Assembly: GCA_031259905.1 (NCBI GenBank)
Contig: JAIRKS010000230.1
Coordinates: 1-6,178, forward strand
Direction of reading: 5' to 3'
From: Odoribacteraceae bacterium
Lineage (GTDB): Bacteria; Bacteroidota; Bacteroidia; Bacteroidales; Marinifilaceae
DNA length: 6,178 nucleotides
A program made the translations under genes and the position numbers. Below the pieces are notes generated by a model. It was not told the origin of the DNA. It saw nothing but the letters and a program-made list of their open reading frames with translations, and made no database searches. This document shows positions 1 to 5,877 of this stretch, piece by piece (positions within the stretch are counted from its first letter, which is position 1; each line of letters opens with the position of its first letter).

Positions 1-119
1 TGTCGGTTTTCCTCTTTTTCGTCCATCCATCTCTCGAGTTCCTGTTCTTCTTCGCTGTTTAACGCTCCCGACAGGCGCGCGGAGATCAGGCGGGCGATAC
101 GATCATTTTTGTTTTCCAT
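1..119 (-). CDS. FecR-like anti-sigma factor, N-terminus only (partial)
   Basis: The minus strand is open from an ATG at 119-117 to the window edge, giving 39 residues of a longer protein. The visible part has the pattern of the cytoplasmic N-terminal domain of Bacteroidota FecR-type anti-sigma factors: a short helix (RIARLISARLSG), then the LNSEEEQELERWM segment and a trailing ENR. In this family the domain binds an ECF sigma factor, and the rest of the protein crosses the inner membrane and senses a TonB-dependent transporter. Membrane segment and FecR domain would lie outside the window. Such genes usually follow directly after their ECF sigma gene, but no sigma-factor reading frame is seen in the upstream bases 120-476. 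No clear Shine-Dalgarno sequence precedes the start, as is normal in Bacteroidota. With only 39 residues the family call is an inference from the motif; another short helical regulator is possible. Confidence 0.6.
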   Translation of the reverse strand, partial: MENKNDRIARLISARLSGALNSEEEQELERWMDEKEENR

Positions 120-237
120 CGTCATTCTTTTGTGTATAAAACAATCCAGGTGGAAAAGGATTGACAAGGGAAGGAGCATTTTTACTTTTTCCATACTGTC
201 GGCTCTGTTAGGGTTGCGCGATACGGGGGCGATTTCG

Positions 238-259
238 ACCGTCCTTTGTTTGGGACGGT
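238..259. repeat. Inverted repeat (hairpin), 7-bp perfect arms
   Basis: ACCGTCC at 238-244 pairs with GGACGGT at 253-259 around an 8-base T-rich loop (TTTGTTTG). No run of T follows directly, so a terminator is not indicated. It is the first of three hairpins within about 100 bases. Confidence 0.5.
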
Positions 260-281
260 GCAGATCGAGGGTCGCCTTGCC

Positions 282-301
282 CTGCCCCTTGTAAGGGGTA
301 G
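282..301. repeat. Inverted repeat (hairpin) CTGCCCCT / AGGGGTAG
   Basis: Bases 282-289 pair with 294-301 around the four-base loop TGTA, with one G-T wobble in an 8-bp stem. The loop is tight and the stem GC-rich. It sits 26 bases left of a second GC-rich palindrome at 328-341, and the two share the pattern of a C-run opposite a G-run. Confidence 0.5.
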
Positions 302-327
302 CGTGAGGTGAGGGTCGTGTTTGACTT

Positions 328-341
328 CCCCCTGCAGGGGG
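328..341. repeat. Perfect 14-base palindrome CCCCCTGCAGGGGG
   Basis: The sequence is its own reverse complement, centred on TGCA. It resembles in design the two CCCCGCGGGGGA copies near the right end of the window (5878-5889 and 5909-5920). It could belong to a dispersed palindromic repeat family, but a single window cannot show that. Confidence 0.55.
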
Positions 342-376
342 GCGATGCGTGAAGCGATGATTTTCTCCACCGGCAC

Positions 377-407
377 GGTGCGAGTGATTGATTTTTCAAT
401 ACTTTTG
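377..407 (+). promoter_or_regulatory. Possible Bacteroidota-type promoter for the membrane protein gene
   Basis: TACTTTTG at 400-407 matches the Bacteroidota -7 consensus TAnnTTTG exactly. At the expected 19-base spacing the -33 position reads GGTG (377-380), only half matching TTTG. The box lies about 70 bases before the start at 477 on the same strand. The -7 match is good and the -33 match is poor, so the call is tentative. Confidence 0.4.
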
Positions 408-476
408 CTTCCTGGAAACGTGAGGGGGAAAGAGAGGAGGAGATGATCTTTACCTGCAAATCCAAATTAGATTAAC

Positions 477-1097
477 ATGATGAAAAAGACATTGTGGTCC
501 CTGTGGACCAAGAAGATTTTCAACGGCATCTTGCTGTTGTCACTGGCATGGGTTGTCCGCGAGCTTTACGAGCCTGTAGTGTCGTACGTTTCCGGCATGA
601 ACACGCTGGAGACTTTTGCCGGCATATCCGGCTGGGTTAACGCGAGTATCCTAATCGTTCCCGCTCTCTCGCTGTTGATAGTTACCTTGATCATTATCAT
701 GATAGGGTGTCTCCTGGTGGTCGCGGGGTTGAAGGATGTCAGCGGCATCCTGGAGGAGGCCGACAGGAAGCCTGTCGCCGACTTGCGCGTGGCGTTTATC
801 CTCTTGTTGGTTGCCGCGGCGTTACAGCTCGTCCCGCTGGCCGGGGTGATTAGCGATGTCGTGTCTCTCGCGGCGGCCATACTGATGCTTTCGGGCTACC
901 ATCGCCTCGAGGCGTCGCCCACCTTCCCGGGTAAAGACGGGGCCTCGATACTGTCCGTGGCCATGATCCTTATCATCGTGGGGTGGGTGTTCGATTTCAT
1001 TCCCTTGATTGGCGACTGGATAGAGTCGGCACTCGTCATCGTGGCCTACGTCCTGACGGTGGTGGGATGGCACAAGATCAAGAACGTGACCGTGTAG
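477..1097 (+). CDS. Unknown multi-pass membrane protein with internal repeat (206 aa)
   Basis: I do not recognise the family. The protein is mostly hydrophobic, with likely membrane segments near residues 14-30, 58-83, 105-123, 124-140, 158-178 and 184-197, so it should sit in the inner membrane. The N-terminus is basic (KK, WTKK), consistent with a cytoplasmic start. Residues 119-144 and 175-201 align as an internal repeat: each has [VI]PL-x-G, then a hydrophobic stretch ending in G-[YW]-H-[RK]-[LI]. A weaker third copy may end at GLKDV (84-88), pointing to stepwise duplication of a two-helix hairpin. A polar loop (91-104, EEADRKPVADLR) and another (145-157) separate the hairpins. Two adjacent ATG codons (477 and 480) are equally possible starts. 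It stands alone on the plus strand, with a possible promoter at 377-407 and a strong terminator after it. A real gene is nearly certain; its role is unknown. Confidence 0.85.
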   Translation: MMKKTLWSLWTKKIFNGILLLSLAWVVRELYEPVVSYVSGMNTLETFAGISGWVNASILIVPALSLLIVTLIIIMIGCLLVVAGLKDVSGILEEADRKPVADLRVAFILLLVAAALQLVPLAGVISDVVSLAAAILMLSGYHRLEASPTFPGKDGASILSVAMILIIVGWVFDFIPLIGDWIESALVIVAYVLTVVGWHKIKNVTV

Positions 1098-1115
1098 GCA
1101 GCCTCGCGAAACGAG

Positions 1116-1165
1116 AACACCGTTCCCCGTCTTTCTTCAAGGAGAGACGGGGAACGGTGTTTTTT
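1116..1165 (+). terminator. Strong intrinsic terminator between convergent genes
   Basis: Left arm 1116-1132 and right arm 1145-1161 form a perfect 17-bp stem (AACACCGTTCCCCGTCT and its complement). It can extend inward by four more pairs, two of them G-T wobbles, to a four-base TCAA loop. A run of six T (1160-1165) overlaps the outer end of the stem on the plus strand, 19 bases after the membrane protein stop. On the minus strand the bases after the stem are only moderately T-rich (TTCTCGTTT), so it may also end the peptidase transcript, less efficiently. Confidence 0.9.
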
Positions 1166-1177
1166 CGCGGCAGGGGT

Positions 1178-3301
1178 TCACTCGACGAGCGTCATCTCGC
1201 CGACCAGGTGATTTGCCCCGGCGTACTTGTCGATGATGAACAGCACGTAGCGGATATCCACGGAGATGTTCCGGCAGATCTCCGGGCGGTACGCGTAGTC
1301 GGACATCACTCCCTCCCACGCCCGGTCGAAGTTCAGCCCGACCAGGTGTCCGTCGGCGTTCAACACGGGGCTGCCGGAATTGCCGCCCGTCGTGTGGTTC
1401 GTGGCGACGAAACAGACGGGGACGTTCCCCGCCGCGGCGAGCAGTTCCTTCAGGCGTGCCGGCGCGTTGTAATCGGGAATCCCCTGGTTGTCCTTCTGCA
1501 TGATCCCCGCGAGCGTCGTGTTGGGCTTGTAATAGATGGCGTCCATAGCCTCGTAGCCGGCCACCTTGCCGAAGGCCACGCGGAAAGTGGAATTGGCGTC
1601 GGGGTAAAAGTGACGTTCCGGCTGCATCTCCATCAAGGCGACCATCCAGGCGCGATCCAGCCCGTCCAGCTGCCCCTGTATCTCGCTCAACGAGCCGCGG
1701 AGCTGTTCCGCGAACCGGTCGATTCCCTCCTGCATCCGGCACAGCGGTTCCCGTTGCAGGCGTTCCGCGCTCCTGGCGTCCAGCCTGGATATCGCGCGGG
1801 AGAGCCTCGCCGGGTCCGTGAAGCTGGAGCGCGCGAAGAGGTCCGCGGCGAGGCGCTCGTGACCGCCCGGCGGGTCGGGGAACTTCACGACGTCGGGTAT
1901 CCATTGCTCGTCGAGGCCGGCGGAGTTGTACAGGCGAAGCATCTCGGCCAGCACCTGGCGATCCGTCGCGGCGTCGTAGTTCTTGAAGAACGCGTCGACC
2001 GTCTCCTGGAGGGAGGCACGGTACGCCGCGAGATCCCTCGTGTCGGGCAGTTCGCGGAAACGACGGCGGAGCGTGGCGATCAGGTTCATGACCTCGGCCC
2101 CGCGCGTGCCGGCTTCCGTGGCGTAGTTCCAGGCCAGGATGAGGTCGCGGCGACCGGCGTAGAGCCGGCGGTATTGCTCGACCAGCCCCTCGCGTTCCGG
2201 TTTCCCCGCGGCCCAGCGGGTGAATCGCTCTTCCAGCTCGCGCTTTTCCTCCGCGACGCGGAAGCGCGTCAATCCCTTGATCTCTCCTTGCCACTTCTTC
2301 CACGCGTTGGCAACGTTCGCGGCCTTCGCCGAGTACTTGATCCGGAGCAACTCGTCCGACGCCATTGCCCGCTTGATCACGTCCAGCTTCGCCGTCCGGA
2401 TCTTGATCTTGGACGGGTTGTCTACCTCCACCAGCTGTTCTATCGCGAACGAGGGCAGGTACTCGCGCGTGGTGCCCGGGTAGCCGAAGACCATCGTGAA
2501 GTCGCCTTCCTGCACGCCCCTCGTCGTGATCTTGAACGAGGCTGCCGGCTTGTAGGGGCGATTCCCCGGCGCGTACGCTGCCGGTTCGTTGTCCTCTCCC
2601 GCGTAGATCCTCAGGAGGGAGAAGTCCCCGGAGTGCCGCGGCCACGTCCAGTTGTCCGTGTCCCCGCCGAACGACCCGATCGCCGACGGCGGCGCCCCGA
2701 CGAGCCGCACGTCGCGGTAGATCTTGAAGATCGAGAGGAAATAGCGCGTCCCGTTGAAGTAGGGCTTGATGCTGGCGCGCGTGTTTGTCCCCTCTTCCGC
2801 CGCGCGTTCCACGCGCGCGATGGCCTCTTTCAGCGCCTTTTCCCGTTCCTCGCCCGTCTTCGTGGCGACGGCGGCGAGTAGCTCTTCCGTCACGTCTTCC
2901 ACGCGCGAGAGGATCGACGCGGTGATGCCCGGGTTTGCCAGTTCCTCTCCCTTGTCGCGTGCCCAGAAGCCGTCGCGGAGGTAATTGTGCTCCAGCGAGG
3001 AGTGCGCCTGTATCATGGAGTGCGAGCAGTGATGGTTCGTGATCACCAGCCCCTCGTCGCTGATGATCCCCCCGGTGCAGGAGTGGCTGAACGGTTGTCC
3101 CTCGCGTCCCAGCCCCACGACGGCATCCTTTAGCGAGGCGCGGTTGATGGCGTAGATGTCTTCCGCCGAGAGCTTGAAGCCGGCTTTTTGCATCTCCTCG
3201 ATGGTGTACTTGTTTAGTAGCGCGGGTATCCACATCCCCTCGTCCGCCCGCGCGGGGGACAGGATGAGGCAAGACAGCGCGATGATGATGATTGTTCTCA
3301 T
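1178..3301 (-). CDS. dpp11: Family S46 dipeptidyl peptidase, DPP11-type (Asp/Glu-specific)
   Basis: A 707-residue exported serine exopeptidase that should release dipeptides with Asp or Glu in second position from peptide N-termini in the periplasm. A signal peptide is clear: MRT, a hydrophobic core IIIIALSCLIL, then likely cleavage after ARA (residue 19). By equivalence with Porphyromonas DPP11 (His85, Asp227, Ser655), the catalytic triad is His91 in TNHHC (88-92), Asp226 in the RHSGDFS stretch, and Ser642 in GGNSGSP (639-645). Asn217 and Trp218 (DNWTWPRH) match residues that bind the substrate N-terminus. Arg660, in NFDR (657-660), lies 18 residues after the catalytic Ser, as Arg673 does in DPP11; DPP7 enzymes have Gly there. 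A helix-rich, charged middle part (about 280-560) fits the helical domain of the family, and the length is close to the usual ~700-720. It is the last gene of the minus-strand operon, 12 bases after maf. The ATG at 3301 is fixed by the signal peptide. Confidence 0.95.
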   Translation of the reverse strand: MRTIIIIALSCLILSPARADEGMWIPALLNKYTIEEMQKAGFKLSAEDIYAINRASLKDAVVGLGREGQPFSHSCTGGIISDEGLVITNHHCSHSMIQAHSSLEHNYLRDGFWARDKGEELANPGITASILSRVEDVTEELLAAVATKTGEEREKALKEAIARVERAAEEGTNTRASIKPYFNGTRYFLSIFKIYRDVRLVGAPPSAIGSFGGDTDNWTWPRHSGDFSLLRIYAGEDNEPAAYAPGNRPYKPAASFKITTRGVQEGDFTMVFGYPGTTREYLPSFAIEQLVEVDNPSKIKIRTAKLDVIKRAMASDELLRIKYSAKAANVANAWKKWQGEIKGLTRFRVAEEKRELEERFTRWAAGKPEREGLVEQYRRLYAGRRDLILAWNYATEAGTRGAEVMNLIATLRRRFRELPDTRDLAAYRASLQETVDAFFKNYDAATDRQVLAEMLRLYNSAGLDEQWIPDVVKFPDPPGGHERLAADLFARSSFTDPARLSRAISRLDARSAERLQREPLCRMQEGIDRFAEQLRGSLSEIQGQLDGLDRAWMVALMEMQPERHFYPDANSTFRVAFGKVAGYEAMDAIYYKPNTTLAGIMQKDNQGIPDYNAPARLKELLAAAGNVPVCFVATNHTTGGNSGSPVLNADGHLVGLNFDRAWEGVMSDYAYRPEICRNISVDIRYVLFIIDKYAGANHLVGEMTLVE

Positions 3302-3313
3302 GGTATAAATGGT

Positions 3314-3940
3314 TTAATGATTCTTCGTTTTTCCCGGCCACTGTTCGAGCGCCCGGTATAGTTTCTGCACCGGGAGGCCCATCACGTTGTAAAACGATCC
3401 CTCGATGCGCGTGATCCCGGTGTACCCGATCCACTCCTGGATGCCGTAAGCGCCGGCCTTGTCGAAGGGGCGGCAGGTGTCCACGTAGCGGGTGATCTCT
3501 TCCTCGCGCAGCTGCCTGAAGTATACGTTCGTGCGGGCGCTGAAGGAGTGTTGCCGCGTGGCCGTCGCGAGGCAGACGCCCGTCACGACCGCGTGGCGTT
3601 CTCCCGACAGGGCCGTCAGCATGTCGATGGCTTCCTGGCGGCCGGACGGTTTCCCGATGATTTTCCCGCGGAGGCACACCACGGTGTCGGCCGTGACCAG
3701 CATCTCGTCTCCCGCCAGCTCGCCGGCGAAGGCGCTTGCCTTGAGGCGCGCCAGGTATTCCGGGACTTTCCCGACGGCGAGCCCCGGCGGGTAGATTTCC
3801 GGCACGGGTCGCGTCCTCACCTCGAACTCGAATCCCGCCTCGCGCATCAGTTGCTGGCGACGGGGCGAGGCCGAGGCCAGCACCAGGCGGTACGTCTCGC
3901 GCGGCCACGCGAACGGTATCGGCACGTGTTCTTCTCCCAT
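3314..3940 (-). CDS. maf: Maf/YhdE-type nucleotide pyrophosphatase (dTTP/UTP)
   Basis: A 208-residue cytoplasmic house-cleaning enzyme that hydrolyses nucleoside triphosphates, often non-canonical ones, to monophosphate and pyrophosphate. All family motifs are present: SASPRR at 23-28 (phosphate loop), ADTVV at 84-88 with the catalytic base Asp85, KPSGRQEA at 97-104, DKAGAYGIQ at 160-168, and GSFYNVMGLPV at 181-191. The AGAYGIQ form is that of the YhdE branch (dTTP/UTP and modified pyrimidine nucleotides) rather than YceF (m7GTP). The length is slightly above the usual ~190, because about 17 residues precede the first strand. The ATG at 3940 lies one base after the stop of the KdsC-like gene, which implies translational coupling. 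Older names call this family septum formation inhibitors. Substrate preference is inferred from motif only. Confidence 0.95.
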   Translation of the reverse strand: MGEEHVPIPFAWPRETYRLVLASASPRRQQLMREAGFEFEVRTRPVPEIYPPGLAVGKVPEYLARLKASAFAGELAGDEMLVTADTVVCLRGKIIGKPSGRQEAIDMLTALSGERHAVVTGVCLATATRQHSFSARTNVYFRQLREEEITRYVDTCRPFDKAGAYGIQEWIGYTGITRIEGSFYNVMGLPVQKLYRALEQWPGKTKNH

Positions 3941-3941
3941 C

Positions 3942-4463
3942 TTACCTCGCTTTCACGTGACAGGTCGTGTCCATCCAGTCGCCCCGTGCCCTGAGCACCT
4001 GGGCGATGATGTCGCGCGCGCAGCCCATCCCTCCCGGCGCGTCCGAGACGTAGCGAGAGATCGCCTTGATCTCCTCGCAGGCGTCCGACGGGCAGGCGGG
4101 GAGGCCGACCATCTTCATCACGTTGTAGTCGGGGATGTCGTCCCCCATGTACATCACGTGCTCCAGCTTCACGTCTTTCCGCGCGATAAAGTCGTTCAGC
4201 GCGATCACCTTGTTTTCCACGTCGAGGTACACGTCTTCTACCCCCAGGCGCTCGAAGCGCTCGCGCGTGCCGGGGGACGAGCCGCCGGAGATCACGCATA
4301 CCCTGTATCCCTTGCGAATGCAGTACATCACGGCGTAGCCGTCCCGCGCGTTTGCCGTGCGCGTTAGCTCCCCGCGTACCGTGATGTTCATCTCCGGGCG
4401 GGAAAAGACCCCGTCCACGTCGAACGCGAACACGGAGATTTGTTTTAACTCGTCTTTATACAT
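3942..4463 (-). CDS. kdsC: KdsC-like HAD-superfamily phosphatase
   Basis: A 173-residue single-domain HAD hydrolase of the KdsC/YrbI type. KdsC removes phosphate from 3-deoxy-D-manno-octulosonate 8-phosphate to give Kdo for lipopolysaccharide. Motif I is FDVDGVFS (nucleophile Asp15, acid/base Asp17), motif II is the ISGGSS stretch with Ser59, motif III is probably Lys85 in DVENK, and motif IV is GDDIPD (107-112). There is no cap domain, as expected for tetrameric KdsC relatives. The usual DGVLTDG signature is replaced by DGVFSRP, a variant I associate with a Bacteroidota branch of the family found beside Maf. The ATG at 4463 puts motif I at residues 13-20, where it belongs; in-frame codons further upstream overlap the DUF2520 gene and give non-family sequence. 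It begins 11 bases after the DUF2520 stop and ends one base before maf. Exact sugar-phosphate substrate (Kdo8P, KDN9P or other) is not shown by the sequence. Confidence 0.88.
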   Translation of the reverse strand: MYKDELKQISVFAFDVDGVFSRPEMNITVRGELTRTANARDGYAVMYCIRKGYRVCVISGGSSPGTRERFERLGVEDVYLDVENKVIALNDFIARKDVKLEHVMYMGDDIPDYNVMKMVGLPACPSDACEEIKAISRYVSDAPGGMGCARDIIAQVLRARGDWMDTTCHVKAR

Positions 4464-4474
4464 TTTGCTTGTTG

Positions 4475-5272
4475 TTATCGTGAAATTTCTTGTTCTCCCG
4501 TCTCTCTCTTGATCCGCGCGGAGAGCAGCGCGTACAGCTCGCGGATCTCGTTGTCGGCGCTCCTCAGGCGTTTCTCGTGCCTGGCGATGGTTTTCTCGTC
4601 GCCCCTGGCGGCGGGGCCTGTCTGGGCGGCGGCGGGGGAGAGGGTCATCACCTTGCTCGCCGTCTCGAGGATCAGCGGGCGAAGGACGGGGAAGGGGAAG
4701 CCGCTCCCCTCGAGCAGTTCGCCGGCCACCCGGTAGAGGGCGTTCGGGAAGTTGCACGCGAAGACCGCCGCCAGGTGTAGCCTTTCCCGCTGCTCGCTGT
4801 TTGCCGCGTAGACCTTGTCGCTTAACTCCTCGCACAGCTTGCGCACGCGCTCGAGCACGGCGGGGGAGCTTCCCTCGATGAAGAGGGGGATCTCCCTGAA
4901 GTCGAGTTCCCGTTCCCGCGAGAAGGTTTGCAGCGGGTAGATCACGCCGTGGTCCCGCGCGTACGGCTTGAGGATTGCCGCCGGCAGGTTTCCCGACACG
5001 TGCAGCAGCAGCGGGTTGCCTTTCACCCGCGTGGTTTTCAGGACGGCGGGCAGCGCGTCGTCGTTGACGCAGTAGATGTACACGTCGCCGTCGGGGATCA
5101 TCTCGCGCGGGTCGGTCGTGTACGCCACGCCGGTTCTCCTGCCCAGCTCCCTGGCCGCTTCCTCGCCCCGGCTGTATACCTGGCACAGGTTGCCGCCCGC
5201 CGCCAGGAGGGCCGCCGCCAGGTGACGGGCCACGTTGCCCGCCCCGATCAACACTATTTTTCCTTGTTCCAC
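4475..5272 (-). CDS. Rossmann-fold and DUF2520 domain protein (GTG start)
   Basis: A 265-residue protein with an N-terminal NAD(P)-binding Rossmann domain of the F420-dependent NADP oxidoreductase/ketopantoate-reductase-like kind: IVLIGAGNVA at 6-15 is the glycine-rich loop. A C-terminal all-helical DUF2520 domain covers about residues 125-255. Family markers are HVSG (91-94), YPLQTFS (112-118), the HLAAVFACNFPN region (166-177) and QTGPAARGD (217-225). Overall build resembles 6-phosphogluconate dehydrogenase-like and pyrroline-5-carboxylate reductase-like enzymes, but no reaction is established for the family as far as I know. The start is GTG at 5272-5270, four bases after the stop of the upstream gene. 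It places the glycine loop at residue 10, and no ATG lies nearby in frame. In many Bacteroidota this gene directly precedes a KdsC-like phosphatase and Maf, the order found here. Confidence 0.92.
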   Translation of the reverse strand: MEQGKIVLIGAGNVARHLAAALLAAGGNLCQVYSRGEEAARELGRRTGVAYTTDPREMIPDGDVYIYCVNDDALPAVLKTTRVKGNPLLLHVSGNLPAAILKPYARDHGVIYPLQTFSRERELDFREIPLFIEGSSPAVLERVRKLCEELSDKVYAANSEQRERLHLAAVFACNFPNALYRVAGELLEGSGFPFPVLRPLILETASKVMTLSPAAAQTGPAARGDEKTIARHEKRLRSADNEIRELYALLSARIKRETGEQEISR

Positions 5273-5276
5273 GGGT

Positions 5277-5771
5277 TTAGTCGTTAACGCCCGCGTCGCC
5301 CGCGTAGGAGATTGCCTTCGCCTCCAGTCGTCCCTCGACGAGGGCGACGCGCAGGCGCTCCACGGCCCGGCAGAGGTCGTCGTGGAAGTCCTCGGAGACG
5401 AGCACCAGTCGCCCGTCGACCTCTTGCAGGTGCTTGTATCCCGCGCGGTTGCTTGCCCGGTCGAGCAGCAGTAGTTCTTTTCCCGGCAGGAACGCGTGCG
5501 TCATCTGGTTGCGCAGCGCGTCGTGCAGCCTGTTTTTCTCGTTCGCGAGGCGGTATTTCCCGCCGAGGAGTTTGTTCACGCACGCGGAGAAGCGCCTGGC
5601 GGATTGTCCCCTGGCTTTCATCGGCTTCCCGTCGAGGAAGCCGCCCAGCACCTCGATCGCCTGTCCCATCGCGACGAACGGCATGTACGATAGCCCGATC
5701 CCTTGCATTCTCGACAGCTCGACGACGATCACGTCATGTAGAAAGCGTTCAATACGTTCGATGTTTTCCAT
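5277..5771 (-). CDS. Unknown 164-aa helical protein with HEPN-like R-x4-H motif
   Basis: I do not recognise a named family. The protein appears mostly helical and soluble, with no signal peptide or membrane segment. Notable parts are an N-terminal helix rich in Ile/Val/Glu (2-20), GGFLDGKP (43-50), and a central segment in which RNQMTH (87-92) fits the R-x4-6-H motif of HEPN domains, within DALRNQMTHAFLPG. The C-terminal half has a short strand-like part (LVLVSEDFHDD) and a further helix. The frame stays open upstream past 5876, but the ATG at 5771 is preferred: the residues before it are Arg/Gly-rich and would start at a non-ATG codon, and a good promoter at 5824-5854 lies 53 bases upstream. 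It heads the operon and ends four bases before the DUF2520 start. Function is unknown; the HEPN resemblance is inference from one motif and helix content. Confidence 0.82.
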   Translation of the reverse strand: MENIERIERFLHDVIVVELSRMQGIGLSYMPFVAMGQAIEVLGGFLDGKPMKARGQSARRFSACVNKLLGGKYRLANEKNRLHDALRNQMTHAFLPGKELLLLDRASNRAGYKHLQEVDGRLVLVSEDFHDDLCRAVERLRVALVEGRLEAKAISYAGDAGVND

Positions 5772-5823
5772 GTATTCTTGTTTTTCGCGTTTTCCCGCGT
5801 CCCGCCCGGCGGGAACGGCAGCC

Positions 5824-5854
5824 CAAATGTAGTGGATTTTTCCGGGACGGGAAA
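5824..5854 (-). promoter_or_regulatory. Bacteroidota-type promoter for the five-gene operon
   Basis: On the minus strand TTTC (5854-5851) is followed after exactly 19 bases by TACATTTG (5831-5824). The Bacteroidota consensus is TTTG, about 19-21 bases, TAnnTTTG, so the -7 box matches fully and the -33 box 3 of 4. Transcription would begin a few bases left of 5824, leaving a leader of roughly 45-50 bases before the ATG at 5771. It also supports that start over the longer open frame. Confidence 0.75.
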
Positions 5855-5877
5855 TGGTGTCTCTTCTCGCGGGCACG

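Larger units (their letters stand above)
120..476. other. Divergent intergenic region with inverted repeats, no gene seen
   Basis: This 357-base gap lies between a minus-strand FecR-like start and a plus-strand membrane protein start. The short open frames in it have no recognisable domain, and their translations are low-complexity and Arg/Pro-rich, so I treat them as chance. The stretch holds three compact inverted repeats (238-259, 282-301, 328-341) and a possible promoter -7 box for the plus-strand gene at 400-407. The outer parts are AT-richer than the middle. It could carry regulation for both divergent genes, or be a decayed repeat element. Confidence 0.6.

Noticed and set aside
182..465. 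Small minus-strand open frames in the left intergenic region as a lost ECF sigma factor
   Set aside because: No sigma region 2 or 4 motifs are visible in their translations, and they overlap the hairpin cluster; most likely chance frames.
983..2881. Plus-strand open frame of 632 codons opposite the peptidase gene
   Set aside because: It lies wholly antisense to a peptidase with an intact catalytic triad and signal peptide. Its translation is Arg/Val/Asp-rich without any domain, as expected for a shadow in GC-rich DNA, and it would run through the terminator at 1116-1165.
1137..3908. Minus-strand open frame of 923 codons spanning the peptidase and maf genes
   Set aside because: It is an out-of-frame shadow of two well-supported genes. 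The translation is extremely Arg/Gly/Ala-rich with no motif.
4464..5186. N-terminal extension of the KdsC-like protein by about 240 residues
   Set aside because: The extra part overlaps the DUF2520 gene in another frame and has no family similarity. The ATG at 4463 gives the normal KdsC length.
5772..5876. Longer N-terminus (35 residues) for the 164-aa unknown protein
   Set aside because: It would start at GTG, is Arg/Gly-rich, and contains the promoter -7 box within its coding sequence. The ATG at 5771 fits better.
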